From Aliarcobacter sp017996075 (GTDB taxonomy: Bacteria > Campylobacterota > Campylobacteria > Campylobacterales > Arcobacteraceae): a DNA stretch of 64,000 nucleotides. Positions 43,579 through 51,557 of this stretch are shown here, piece after piece; positions within the stretch are counted from its first letter, which is position 1, and the number at the start of each line of letters is the position of its first letter. Location of the stretch: NCBI RefSeq assembly GCF_051062515.1, contig NZ_JAMXEK010000003.1; one strand, written 5' to 3'. The position numbers and the translations under genes were made by a program. The notes under the pieces are model-generated. The model did not search any database. It had not been told where the DNA came from and worked only from the letters and a program-made list of their open reading frames with translations.

Positions 43579-44982
43579 TTATCTATACTCCCAAACAACT
43601 CCCAAAGCTGTATCCATAATTGATATATTCATAGAAGATAACTCATCTCTTATACTATCTGCTTTTGCAAAATCTTTATTTTTTTTCGCCTCTGCTCTTT
43701 TTGAAATCAAATCTTCTATATGTTTTTTTAGCTCTAAACTAACTCCAAATTGGAAATAAGAGAAAGCATCACTTCCACCAAAACCTAGAACTTTTTCAAT
43801 AAACTCAATATTTGCAACTATCTCTTGTTTTAGAGTCTTATCTTTTGGATTTTTATCCAAACTATCATTTGAACTGTTTATAAACTCATCAATAAAGCTA
43901 AGTGCCAATGATGTATTTAAATCATCATTTAATGCTTCTAAAACAGTGTTTTCAAACTTTTCATTCACTTTTGAAGCACTTACTTCATAAACTCTTTTTT
44001 TAACTCTATAAAGTTTATCAAGTCTTTTTTTACTTGCAAGTAAATCTTCTTCATTAAAGTTTATATTTGCTCTATATGAAGAGCTTAGAAGATAAAATCT
44101 TACAACTTCTCCACTATAAGATTTCAAAACATCTTTTAAGAAAAATGAGTTCCCTAAAGATTTACTCATCTTTTCTCCATTTATATTTACAAAACCGTTG
44201 TGCATCCAATATTTTGCAAGATTTTGTCCACTTGCACATCTTGTTTGACTAGCCTCATTTTCATGATGAGGAAAAAGTAAATCAGCTCCACCACAATGAA
44301 TATCAATTTGGAAAGGTTCATCCTTATAAGCTAAATGTTTTTCAATCATAGCACTACACTCAATATGCCATCCAGGGCGACCTGCACCAAAATTTGAAGC
44401 AAAAGATACATCACTAGCTTTTTCAAATTTCCAAAGAGCAAAATCTGAACTATTTCTTTTTTGATTTTTTATTTCAACTCTTGCTTGTGAATTTTCATCA
44501 CTTGCTTGATTGGATAATGAACCATAATTTTTATCTTTTGAAACATCAAAATATACACTATCATCTGTTTTATATGCAATATCTTTTGAAAGTAAATTTT
44601 CTATCATATCTTTCATAGCATCAAGATTTTCAGTAGCTTTTGGTTCAAAACTATTTGGTAAAATATTTAAAATTTCCATATCATTTTTATAAGTATTTAT
44701 ATAAAAATTTGTAATCTCTTCTAAAGATTTACCCTCTTCTTTCATTTTTTTGATAATCTTATCATCAATATCAGTAAAATTTTTTGCAAAAACCACTTCA
44801 AAACCATTTGATTTTAAAACTCTATGAAGCAAATCAAAAGCAATAGCACTTCTTGCATGTCCTAAGTGAGAATTATCATAAACAGTTGGTCCACATACAT
44901 ATATTTTTGCAATATTTGGTTTTAAAGATACAAATTCTACTTTTGTTTTTTTTGATGTATCATAAAAATATATCTTTTTCAT
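43579..44982 (-). CDS. cysS: Cysteinyl-tRNA synthetase
   Basis: CysS charges tRNA-Cys. The class I HIGH-type motif is HLGH at residues 39-42 in VCGPTVYDNSHLGHAR, and the KMSKS motif is intact (GEKMSKSLGN). The active-site zinc ligands are supplied by C30 (VCGPTVYD) and a CSAMIEKH / CGGADLLFPHHENE region. The length of 467 residues is normal. It begins 2 bases after the nusA stop in the same operon. Confidence 0.97.
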   Translation of the reverse strand: MKKIYFYDTSKKTKVEFVSLKPNIAKIYVCGPTVYDNSHLGHARSAIAFDLLHRVLKSNGFEVVFAKNFTDIDDKIIKKMKEEGKSLEEITNFYINTYKNDMEILNILPNSFEPKATENLDAMKDMIENLLSKDIAYKTDDSVYFDVSKDKNYGSLSNQASDENSQARVEIKNQKRNSSDFALWKFEKASDVSFASNFGAGRPGWHIECSAMIEKHLAYKDEPFQIDIHCGGADLLFPHHENEASQTRCASGQNLAKYWMHNGFVNINGEKMSKSLGNSFFLKDVLKSYSGEVVRFYLLSSSYRANINFNEEDLLASKKRLDKLYRVKKRVYEVSASKVNEKFENTVLEALNDDLNTSLALSFIDEFINSSNDSLDKNPKDKTLKQEIVANIEFIEKVLGFGGSDAFSYFQFGVSLELKKHIEDLISKRAEAKKNKDFAKADSIRDELSSMNISIMDTALGVVWEYR

Positions 44983-44983
44983 A

Positions 44984-46153
44984 CTATTTAAATAGTGCCT
45001 CTAGGCTTGATGCATCTGTAATTTTCTCATCTTTTTTAGTTTCAGAATTTGAAGCTATTACACCTGTTTCAATCTCAACAATTTCTATATCATATTTTGT
45101 AAGCATTGAAGCTAATCTTATATTTAATCCAGCTTTTCCTATTGCTTTACTTTTTTGCTCACTATTTATTGTTACAATTGCCTTACCTTTTTCACCATTT
45201 TTTGGATGTTCTTCTATTTTTACACTATTTACTAAAGCAGGACTTAAAGCACGAGCAATAAACATCTCAGGAACACTAGAGTACTCTATACAATCAATAT
45301 TTTCACCACTTAACTCTTTTGAAACCGCATTTATTCTAACACCTTTTACACCAACAATTGCTCCAATTGCATCTATTTGTGGGCTTGTTGATATTAGAGC
45401 TATTTTTGATCTACTTCCTGGAATTCTAGCACTTGCTTCAATAATAATTTTTTCATCTTTAAGCTCTGGAACCTCTAATGTAAGTAAGTTTTCTAAAAAC
45501 TTAGGACTTGTTCTTGATAACTCTACCATCAAGCCCATATTTTTATCAATATTTACAGATTTTACAACTGCTTTAAGAGTATCTCCTACTTTAAAATACT
45601 CACCTTTTATTCTATTTTTTCTTTGAAGAATACCTTTTATTTCACCTATTTCAATAAAAGTACTATCATTTTTATCTACTCTTGTAACAACAGCCGATAC
45701 AGTTTTTCCAACTTTTTCTTTGTATTTTGCCATTATATTTTCTTCTACAAATCTTTGAAGTTTGTATTCAAAATTACTTGAAAGAATTGTTGCTGCATTT
45801 CTTCCCATATTTTCAAACTCCAACTCGTAACTCAAAGAGTCTCCTAGTTCTAAGTCACTATTGATAGATTTTGCTTCATCTATTGCTATAAAATTCTCTT
45901 TATTTATAGGAGTTCCATCTTCATTTTCTAAATCTTCGAATAATCTTTTATCATCATTTGCTACAACTTCTATTTTTTGAAAAAGTGTTAATTTTTTAGC
46001 TGCTCTATCTACTTTTGCATCAAAAATCAAAGTATAATCAACCATTTTTTGAGCAGTTTTAATCAAAGCCTCTTTTAGAGCATTTTCTACATCAGTGATT
46101 TTAAGACCCTTTTCGTAAGCTATTGAGTCTAAAATATCTATTATTTTATCCAT
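44984..46153 (-). CDS. nusA: Transcription termination/antitermination factor NusA
   Basis: NusA binds RNA polymerase and nascent RNA to control pausing and termination. The N-terminal polymerase-binding domain (about residues 1-125), an S1 domain (about 135-200) and two KH domains (about 205-365, with GKAIVTINSEQKSKAIGKAGLNIRLAS) are visible. The length is 389 residues, so the acidic C-terminal repeats of E. coli NusA are missing, as in many bacteria. cysS follows on the same transcript. Confidence 0.95.
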   Translation of the reverse strand: MDKIIDILDSIAYEKGLKITDVENALKEALIKTAQKMVDYTLIFDAKVDRAAKKLTLFQKIEVVANDDKRLFEDLENEDGTPINKENFIAIDEAKSINSDLELGDSLSYELEFENMGRNAATILSSNFEYKLQRFVEENIMAKYKEKVGKTVSAVVTRVDKNDSTFIEIGEIKGILQRKNRIKGEYFKVGDTLKAVVKSVNIDKNMGLMVELSRTSPKFLENLLTLEVPELKDEKIIIEASARIPGSRSKIALISTSPQIDAIGAIVGVKGVRINAVSKELSGENIDCIEYSSVPEMFIARALSPALVNSVKIEEHPKNGEKGKAIVTINSEQKSKAIGKAGLNIRLASMLTKYDIEIVEIETGVIASNSETKKDEKITDASSLEALFK

Positions 46154-46222
46154 AATTATTTCCTATAGTTTTTTTAACATTGAAATGGTAAGTTTGATTT
46201 TCAATGCAAGTTTTAGGGCAAT

Positions 46223-46228
46223 AGTATA
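46223..46228 (-). promoter_or_regulatory. Possible -10 box for nusA-cysS
   Basis: TATACT (one mismatch) on the minus strand is 70 bases before the nusA ATG. The 152-base divergent gap 46154-46305 holds nothing else that I can identify, apart from a TAAAAT at 46268-46273 that could serve the plus-strand gene. Confidence 0.35.
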
Positions 46229-46305
46229 TCAAAAATACCTTTTATACAAATTAAAGCAATTTTTCACTAAAATATACGATTATTTGAAAAAAAAGGTTTA
46301 ATGAA

Positions 46306-46548
46306 ATGGAATTATTACTTGCTAGAAATGAATTAAATGAAAAGCCAAAAAAAGTACAGTTGGAAAAAATCAAAGATGAGTTAAAAAAAGAGGCTCAAAA
46401 AATATTTTATTTTGATAGAGACAACTCTCACAAAGATATGATGGCTTTAGTTGAAGCTTTAGAAAAAGAGGGATTTAATATCTATTTTAGAGAGATTAAA
46501 TTTGGATTAGCTGATGATGAGTATATGTATGAGGTTCATGCACTTTAA
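46306..46548 (+). CDS. HP0268-family small nuclease-like protein
   Basis: The 80-residue protein closely follows the pattern of Helicobacter pylori HP0268: the ELLLARN start, IFYFDRDNSHKDMM in the middle and a YEVHAL end. HP0268 has been reported to nick DNA and cleave RNA at purines. The location directly before miaB also matches H. pylori. AAAAGG lies upstream. A second ATG at 46301 is in another frame and is ignored. Confidence 0.85.
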   Translation: MELLLARNELNEKPKKVQLEKIKDELKKEAQKIFYFDRDNSHKDMMALVEALEKEGFNIYFREIKFGLADDEYMYEVHAL

Positions 46549-46569
46549 TATTTTATAGTGATAAAAAAT

Positions 46570-47874
46570 ATGAGTAAAAAACTATTTATACAAACTTTAG
46601 GTTGTCAAATGAATGACACCGATAGTAAGCATATTCAAGCAGAACTTGAAAAACACAAAGGTTATAGTGCTACACAAAATATTGAAGATGCTGATTTAAT
46701 TATTATAAACACTTGTTCTGTTCGAGAAAAACCAGTTCAAAAACTATTTTCTGAAATTGGACAGTTTAATAAGAAAAAGAAAGATGGTGCAAAAATTGGT
46801 GTTTGTGGATGTACTGCTTCTCATTTAGGTGAAGATATTATAAAAAGAGCTCCTTATGTTGATTTTGTACTGGGAGCTAGAAATATTTCAAAAATAAAAG
46901 ATGTTGTTGATAAAAAAGGCTCTGTTGAAATAAGTATTGATAATGATGACTCACAATATGAATTTGCAATAGCAAATAACAACAACTTTAGAACAAGTGT
47001 AAATATTTCTGTTGGTTGCGATAAAGAGTGTACATATTGTATAGTTCCTAGCACAAGAGGTGATGAGATATCTATTCCACCTCAAATGATAGTTTCACAA
47101 ATACAAAAAGCTGTTGATAATGGTGTTGTTGAAGTTGCACTTTTGGGACAAAATGTAAACTCTTATGGAAAAAGATTTAGTAATAATGCAGATAAATATA
47201 GCTTCACACAACTTCTTCAAGATATATCAAAAATAGATGGTCTAAAGAGAATTAGATTCACATCCCCTCATCCACTTCATATGGATGATGATTTTATAGA
47301 AGAGTTTGCAAGAAATCCAAAAATCTCAAAATGTATTCATATGCCTCTTCAAAGTGGTTCTACAAAGATTTTAAAAGCTATGAAAAGAGGATACACAAAA
47401 GAGTGGTTTTTAAATCGTGCGTTTAAAATGAGAGAGTTGATTCCTGATTTAAGAATTACTACAGATATTATTGTAGCTTTTCCAGGAGAGACAAATGAAG
47501 ACTTTTTAGATACTTTAGATGTTGTAAATCAAGTAAAGTTTGATCAAATTTTTAATTTCAAATACTCTCCTAGGCCAAATACAAAAGCACTTGAATTAAA
47601 AGATTTAGAAATAGAAGATAGTATTGGAAGCGCAAGACTTGATGAGTTAATAGAACTTCATAAAAGATATTTAGAAAAATCAATGCCTGATATGATTGGA
47701 AAAACTGTAAATGTTTTAGTTGAGAGCTTAAAACCAAATGGTGAAGTAAGTGGATATACGGATAATTACTTTTTGGTATTTACAAAAGGAAGCGATGAAT
47801 TGCTAGGAAAATTTGTAAATGTAAAAATTACAAGTGCAACAAGAACATCCTTAAAAGGCGAAATAGTAGAGTAA
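46570..47874 (+). CDS. miaB: tRNA-2-methylthio-N6-dimethylallyladenosine synthase
   Basis: MiaB is a radical-SAM methylthiotransferase acting at A37 of tRNAs. The first cluster uses C12 (QTLGCQMN) and later cysteines in NTCSVREK and VCGCTASH. The radical-SAM cluster is CDKECTYC. A C-terminal TRAM domain ends the protein. I prefer the ATG at 46570 (434 residues) to the GTG at 46558, because the family normally begins MSKKLFIQTLGC. Its stop shares a base with the next gene (TAATG). Confidence 0.96.
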   Translation: MSKKLFIQTLGCQMNDTDSKHIQAELEKHKGYSATQNIEDADLIIINTCSVREKPVQKLFSEIGQFNKKKKDGAKIGVCGCTASHLGEDIIKRAPYVDFVLGARNISKIKDVVDKKGSVEISIDNDDSQYEFAIANNNNFRTSVNISVGCDKECTYCIVPSTRGDEISIPPQMIVSQIQKAVDNGVVEVALLGQNVNSYGKRFSNNADKYSFTQLLQDISKIDGLKRIRFTSPHPLHMDDDFIEEFARNPKISKCIHMPLQSGSTKILKAMKRGYTKEWFLNRAFKMRELIPDLRITTDIIVAFPGETNEDFLDTLDVVNQVKFDQIFNFKYSPRPNTKALELKDLEIEDSIGSARLDELIELHKRYLEKSMPDMIGKTVNVLVESLKPNGEVSGYTDNYFLVFTKGSDELLGKFVNVKITSATRTSLKGEIVE

Positions 47875-48488
47875 TGTGGAAAAAATTTAAGAGAGATTTT
47901 GCACCATATATTTTATATTTTATAGTAAAATTTATATATTTTACTAATAAAAAAGTTTATCATCATCCAAAGAATGATGATAAACAACCTTTTATAGTTT
48001 GTATGTGGCATGGGGATTTAATTTCTCAAATTTATAATTATTTTAGATTTAGAAAAAATGGTGTTGTTAAAGCTATGGTTAGTGAAAATAGAGATGGTGA
48101 AACTATCACAAAACTAGCGGCTATGTTCAAAATTTGGGCAATTAGAGGTTCTAGCTCAAAAGGTGGTGCAAAAGTTATGATATCAGCTTTAAAAGAGTTA
48201 AAATTGGGTAATGATATCGCAATTAGTCCCGATGGTCCAAGAGGTCCAAGGCATAGTATTGCAGATGGAATAGTAGTAATTGCACAAAAAAGTGGAAAAA
48301 ATATTGTATGTTTCAATTCAATTCCTACAAAATACTGGCAGTTTAACTCATGGGATAAATTTGTATTACCAAAACCTTTTGGTAAAATAGATTTTTACAT
48401 AAGCGAACCTTTTAGTGTAAAAGATATGGAACTAGAAGATGCAAAATCTTTAATAAAAACAAAGATGTTGCAATACTCTTTAATATAA
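47874..48488 (+). CDS. DUF374 lysophospholipid acyltransferase-like protein
   Basis: The protein has 204 residues with the DUF374 core: CMWHGDLISQIY (an HxxxxD-like acyltransferase motif written WHGDL), AMVSENRDGETIT, GSSSKGGAK and the SPDGPRGPRH motif. An N-terminal hydrophobic segment suggests membrane contact. The family is related to lipid A acyltransferases and is found next to miaB in Campylobacterota. It probably acylates a lipid or lipid A precursor; the exact substrate is unknown. TAATG overlap with miaB. Confidence 0.85.
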   Translation: MWKKFKRDFAPYILYFIVKFIYFTNKKVYHHPKNDDKQPFIVCMWHGDLISQIYNYFRFRKNGVVKAMVSENRDGETITKLAAMFKIWAIRGSSSKGGAKVMISALKELKLGNDIAISPDGPRGPRHSIADGIVVIAQKSGKNIVCFNSIPTKYWQFNSWDKFVLPKPFGKIDFYISEPFSVKDMELEDAKSLIKTKMLQYSLI

Positions 48489-48501
48489 ATTAGGAAAAAA
48501 A

Positions 48502-50076
48502 ATGTTTAAAAAAGAGACTATGTTTATAAATGTTGTAAAACAAAACAACAACCTAAAAGTTGAGTATAAAAAATATATAAATAACAAAGAAATAAGCGAA
48601 GACAACTCAACATTTTTACTAGATGGAGATATTTTACCCGATAATATTGTCCAAAAATTAAATAATCTACAAAATGAGAATGATTTAAGCTATATATCAA
48701 CTCTACTTTTAAGTGATACAACTAAATTAATCCCAAAATCAATATCCCCAAAAGTAAAAGATTGTGAAATTATAAATTTCAATGATGCTTACGATATTGT
48801 TGTACTAAAAACAACACTATTTGAAACACAAAACTATTTTGGAAAAACTGGAATTGATTATATATATTCAGCTTTTCATATAATGAATGCTCATATTCAA
48901 AAACAAAGCTCAAAAAATGAACTTTTATTTTTTATATACAACGACCGAGCTTATATTTTAATAGTAGATAAAAATAGTAAAATAGTTTACAATGAAGTTG
49001 TAGATTTACTAACTTTTGATGCTGTAAAAAGAACACATTTTTATGAAGATAATTTAGAGGGTCAAAAACTTTTTGATGAACTTTATTATCTTGAACTTAG
49101 TGAACTTTTACAAAAAATATTAAAAAAATTTCATGAGTCTCAAAAAGAGATTTTTATACAAAAAATATCTTTTTTGTTTGCCCTAAGAAATCTTACAAAA
49201 GAGCAGTTAACAAATCTAAGTCTTGAATTGATGCTCAAAGTAGATGATTATAGTGTTGATATTCATGATGAACTTTTTAGCTTATCAAGAAATCCAAATG
49301 TTTTAAAAAGTTTTGTAACTCCTAGAAAAAAGAAAAAAAAGAAAGACTCTAGATATATTTTTGTATTTATTCTATTTGCTATGATGTTTTACGGTGGATA
49401 CAAAATTTACAATATGATAGATTTTAGAAAAATTGCAATAAACTTAAATTTAATAGAAGCAAATAAAACTATAAATCTTGAAAAACTTCCTGATCATATT
49501 TTAAATAATAGTAAAATTGAGCATAGAATAAAAGCTATTTTTAGTACTACTCCACAAAATATAATGATAAATGAGTTGGTTTTAAAAAATAAAGTATTAG
49601 AACTCAAAATTACTGCAAAAGATAATGAAAATCTAGATTTACTAAAACAATCTCTAAACAATATATATCAAATTGTTGAGACAAAAAAACTAGATGAAAA
49701 ACAAGATAATAATTTTGAGGCAATAGTTGTAGCAAAAGATGAATTAGAGCTTAAAGATGTTGTGTATGGAATATTCACAAAAGATTATTTACAAGATGAA
49801 CTTTTTGATAAAGAGAGTATAAATGAACAGTTAAAAATTCTCTTACCAGAACACTCTATAATAAAATATATCGAAACATACAATGCAAATAAAGTTGAGA
49901 TTTTCAGTTTTAGTGTAAATACTATTATAAAAGAACCAAAAGATTTATTCAATATATTTACAAATATAAATAGTGAGCTATACTCTATAACTATTTCAAA
50001 ACCTATTTTGATGAAAAATACAAATTTAGGAATTGAAGTTGATTTTATTATAGAATTTAATCAACTAAAAAATTAA
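48502..50076 (+). CDS. Large bitopic inner-membrane protein of unknown function
   Basis: The 524-residue protein has a cytoplasmic part (residues 1-275) with alternating strands and helices. A run of six lysines follows (residues 276-281), then one membrane helix (about 285-305) and a 220-residue outer part with helices and short repeated strand-helix units. This is the topology of GspL, or of a fused PilM plus PilN/PilO. No sequence motif proves the relation, and no other secretion or pilus gene lies next to it. AGGAAAAAAA precedes the ATG. It ends the HP0268-miaB-DUF374 series. Confidence 0.7.
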   Translation: MFKKETMFINVVKQNNNLKVEYKKYINNKEISEDNSTFLLDGDILPDNIVQKLNNLQNENDLSYISTLLLSDTTKLIPKSISPKVKDCEIINFNDAYDIVVLKTTLFETQNYFGKTGIDYIYSAFHIMNAHIQKQSSKNELLFFIYNDRAYILIVDKNSKIVYNEVVDLLTFDAVKRTHFYEDNLEGQKLFDELYYLELSELLQKILKKFHESQKEIFIQKISFLFALRNLTKEQLTNLSLELMLKVDDYSVDIHDELFSLSRNPNVLKSFVTPRKKKKKKDSRYIFVFILFAMMFYGGYKIYNMIDFRKIAINLNLIEANKTINLEKLPDHILNNSKIEHRIKAIFSTTPQNIMINELVLKNKVLELKITAKDNENLDLLKQSLNNIYQIVETKKLDEKQDNNFEAIVVAKDELELKDVVYGIFTKDYLQDELFDKESINEQLKILLPEHSIIKYIETYNANKVEIFSFSVNTIIKEPKDLFNIFTNINSELYSITISKPILMKNTNLGIEVDFIIEFNQLKN

Positions 50077-50119
50077 AAGACATCTTTATTTTATATTTTA
50101 AGCTTAAGTTGTTGTTCTT

Positions 50120-51247
50120 TTAGTACTTTGGCTTTAGAACATACAACTTACCTTTTTCCTTCATTCTTCCAGCATAATTTAAAGCCTCAGGACCAAATCC
50201 CCAAAAAAAGTCAGCGCGTATTTCACCTTTAATTGCTCCGCCAACATCTGCTGCGACTGTTAGTTTATTTATAGGTTCTTTAGAAATAGGATTTTGTGTA
50301 TTTAAAAAAACAGGCATTCCTAATGGAATATATGTTCTATCAACTGCTATATTTCGTTTTGGAGTTAAAACAGTATTTAAAGCTCCAGTAGCTCCTTGAT
50401 CTGCAACTTTAAAAAAAACATAACTCTCATTTATATTTAAAATATCATCTATTTTTGAAGGATTTTTTAATAACTCTTCTTTTATAGCTTGAACACTTAT
50501 ATCCTCTTTTGAAATTATCTCATTATCAATAAAATATCTACCAATACTTTTATATTCTCGTCCATTTTGTCCAGCGTATCCAACATTTAAAATCCCTCCA
50601 GTATCAAGTTGTATTTTTCCACTTCCTTGAACTTGTAAAAAGAATAGGTCTATTTTATCATCTACATAAGCTATTGCTTCAAGATTTTTATTGTTTGGAT
50701 TTTTTTCTATAGAAGCTCTTGTATCATAAGGAACAATTTTTTTACCAACTTTTTTTCCAATATTTTTATACCCTTGTAAACTATTTACATTTGAAAGAAC
50801 TAGATCTTTTGGAATTTTATAAACTGGATATTTGTACCTTTGAGTTTTTTTTAAACTTCCATACAATAGTGGTTCATAATAACCTGTTATCATTCCCTCA
50901 TCATTTGAATTATTATCATAAAGTTTATATGCTTGGAAGTTTGATACAAAAAACATAGCTCCATCATTTGTGTGTTGTGCTTTTTGGCAAACATTTTTTA
51001 ACTCTTCATACCTTTGTGATTTTTGGCAATCTTTTTTAAAAACTTCTAACGCATGATTTAAATCATCATCAAAAAAACCTTTTATTTGAGAAAAAGAAAC
51101 TATTTCCATTTTATTTAAAATCTCTTTTTCATATTTTGATTCAAGACTATTTTGCGAATATTTTTTTTCTATACTTATATTTTCATCTTTTTTCGAACAA
51201 GCTGTTATTAAAAAAATAAGTGAACTTAAAAATATTAAATTCTTCAT
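50120..51247 (-). CDS. mltA: Membrane-bound lytic murein transglycosylase A
   Basis: MltA cleaves glycan strands of peptidoglycan to anhydro-muropeptides. A lipoprotein signal ends at LITAC (Cys at residue 17). The family motifs GMITGYYEPLLYGS, QVQGSGKIQLD and the C-terminal 3D domain AADVGGAIKGEIRADFFWGFG, with the catalytic-type aspartates, are present. The length of 375 residues is typical. Its ATG overlaps the stop of the zinc-ribbon membrane gene upstream. Confidence 0.94.
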   Translation of the reverse strand: MKNLIFLSSLIFLITACSKKDENISIEKKYSQNSLESKYEKEILNKMEIVSFSQIKGFFDDDLNHALEVFKKDCQKSQRYEELKNVCQKAQHTNDGAMFFVSNFQAYKLYDNNSNDEGMITGYYEPLLYGSLKKTQRYKYPVYKIPKDLVLSNVNSLQGYKNIGKKVGKKIVPYDTRASIEKNPNNKNLEAIAYVDDKIDLFFLQVQGSGKIQLDTGGILNVGYAGQNGREYKSIGRYFIDNEIISKEDISVQAIKEELLKNPSKIDDILNINESYVFFKVADQGATGALNTVLTPKRNIAVDRTYIPLGMPVFLNTQNPISKEPINKLTVAADVGGAIKGEIRADFFWGFGPEALNYAGRMKEKGKLYVLKPKY

Positions 51248-51546
51248 ATATTACACTCCATTTGAGAATTTATTGAATGTATCTCTTTTAAACCACAACT
51301 TGTACATAAAAACTCTACATCTTTTATACCAGAACAACCATGATATTTTAAAACAGTTGTTTTGATTACATCTTGTGTAAAATTTGTATTACTATTTTTA
51401 TCAAAAAAAACTTTTCTTGTCTCTAAACAACTAGGACAACTACCACTTAATAGTGAAAAAAGATGATTTTGTTTTGATTTAAAAAAGATATATATTAGGA
51501 GTAATACTACTATAAAAAGAATAAAAATATAAATAAGTGTTTGCAT
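51244..51546 (-). CDS. Membrane-anchored zinc-ribbon-like protein
   Basis: The protein has 100 residues with one strongly hydrophobic N-terminal helix (about 4-22). A soluble domain follows with cysteine pairs C37/C40 (CPSC) and C81/C84 (CTSC) that look like a zinc ribbon, plus C71 and C98. No named family is recognised. It lies between dnaK (11-base gap) and mltA (4-base overlap). Transport side and binding partner are not clear from sequence. Confidence 0.72.
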   Translation of the reverse strand: MQTLIYIFILFIVVLLLIYIFFKSKQNHLFSLLSGSCPSCLETRKVFFDKNSNTNFTQDVIKTTVLKYHGCSGIKDVEFLCTSCGLKEIHSINSQMECNI

Positions 51547-51557
51547 AAGGTAGAGTT

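Noticed and set aside
44853..45626. A 257-codon open frame on the plus strand opposite nusA and cysS
   Set aside because: It lies antisense to two clear conserved genes, has unlikely composition and no ribosome site; it is a shadow frame.
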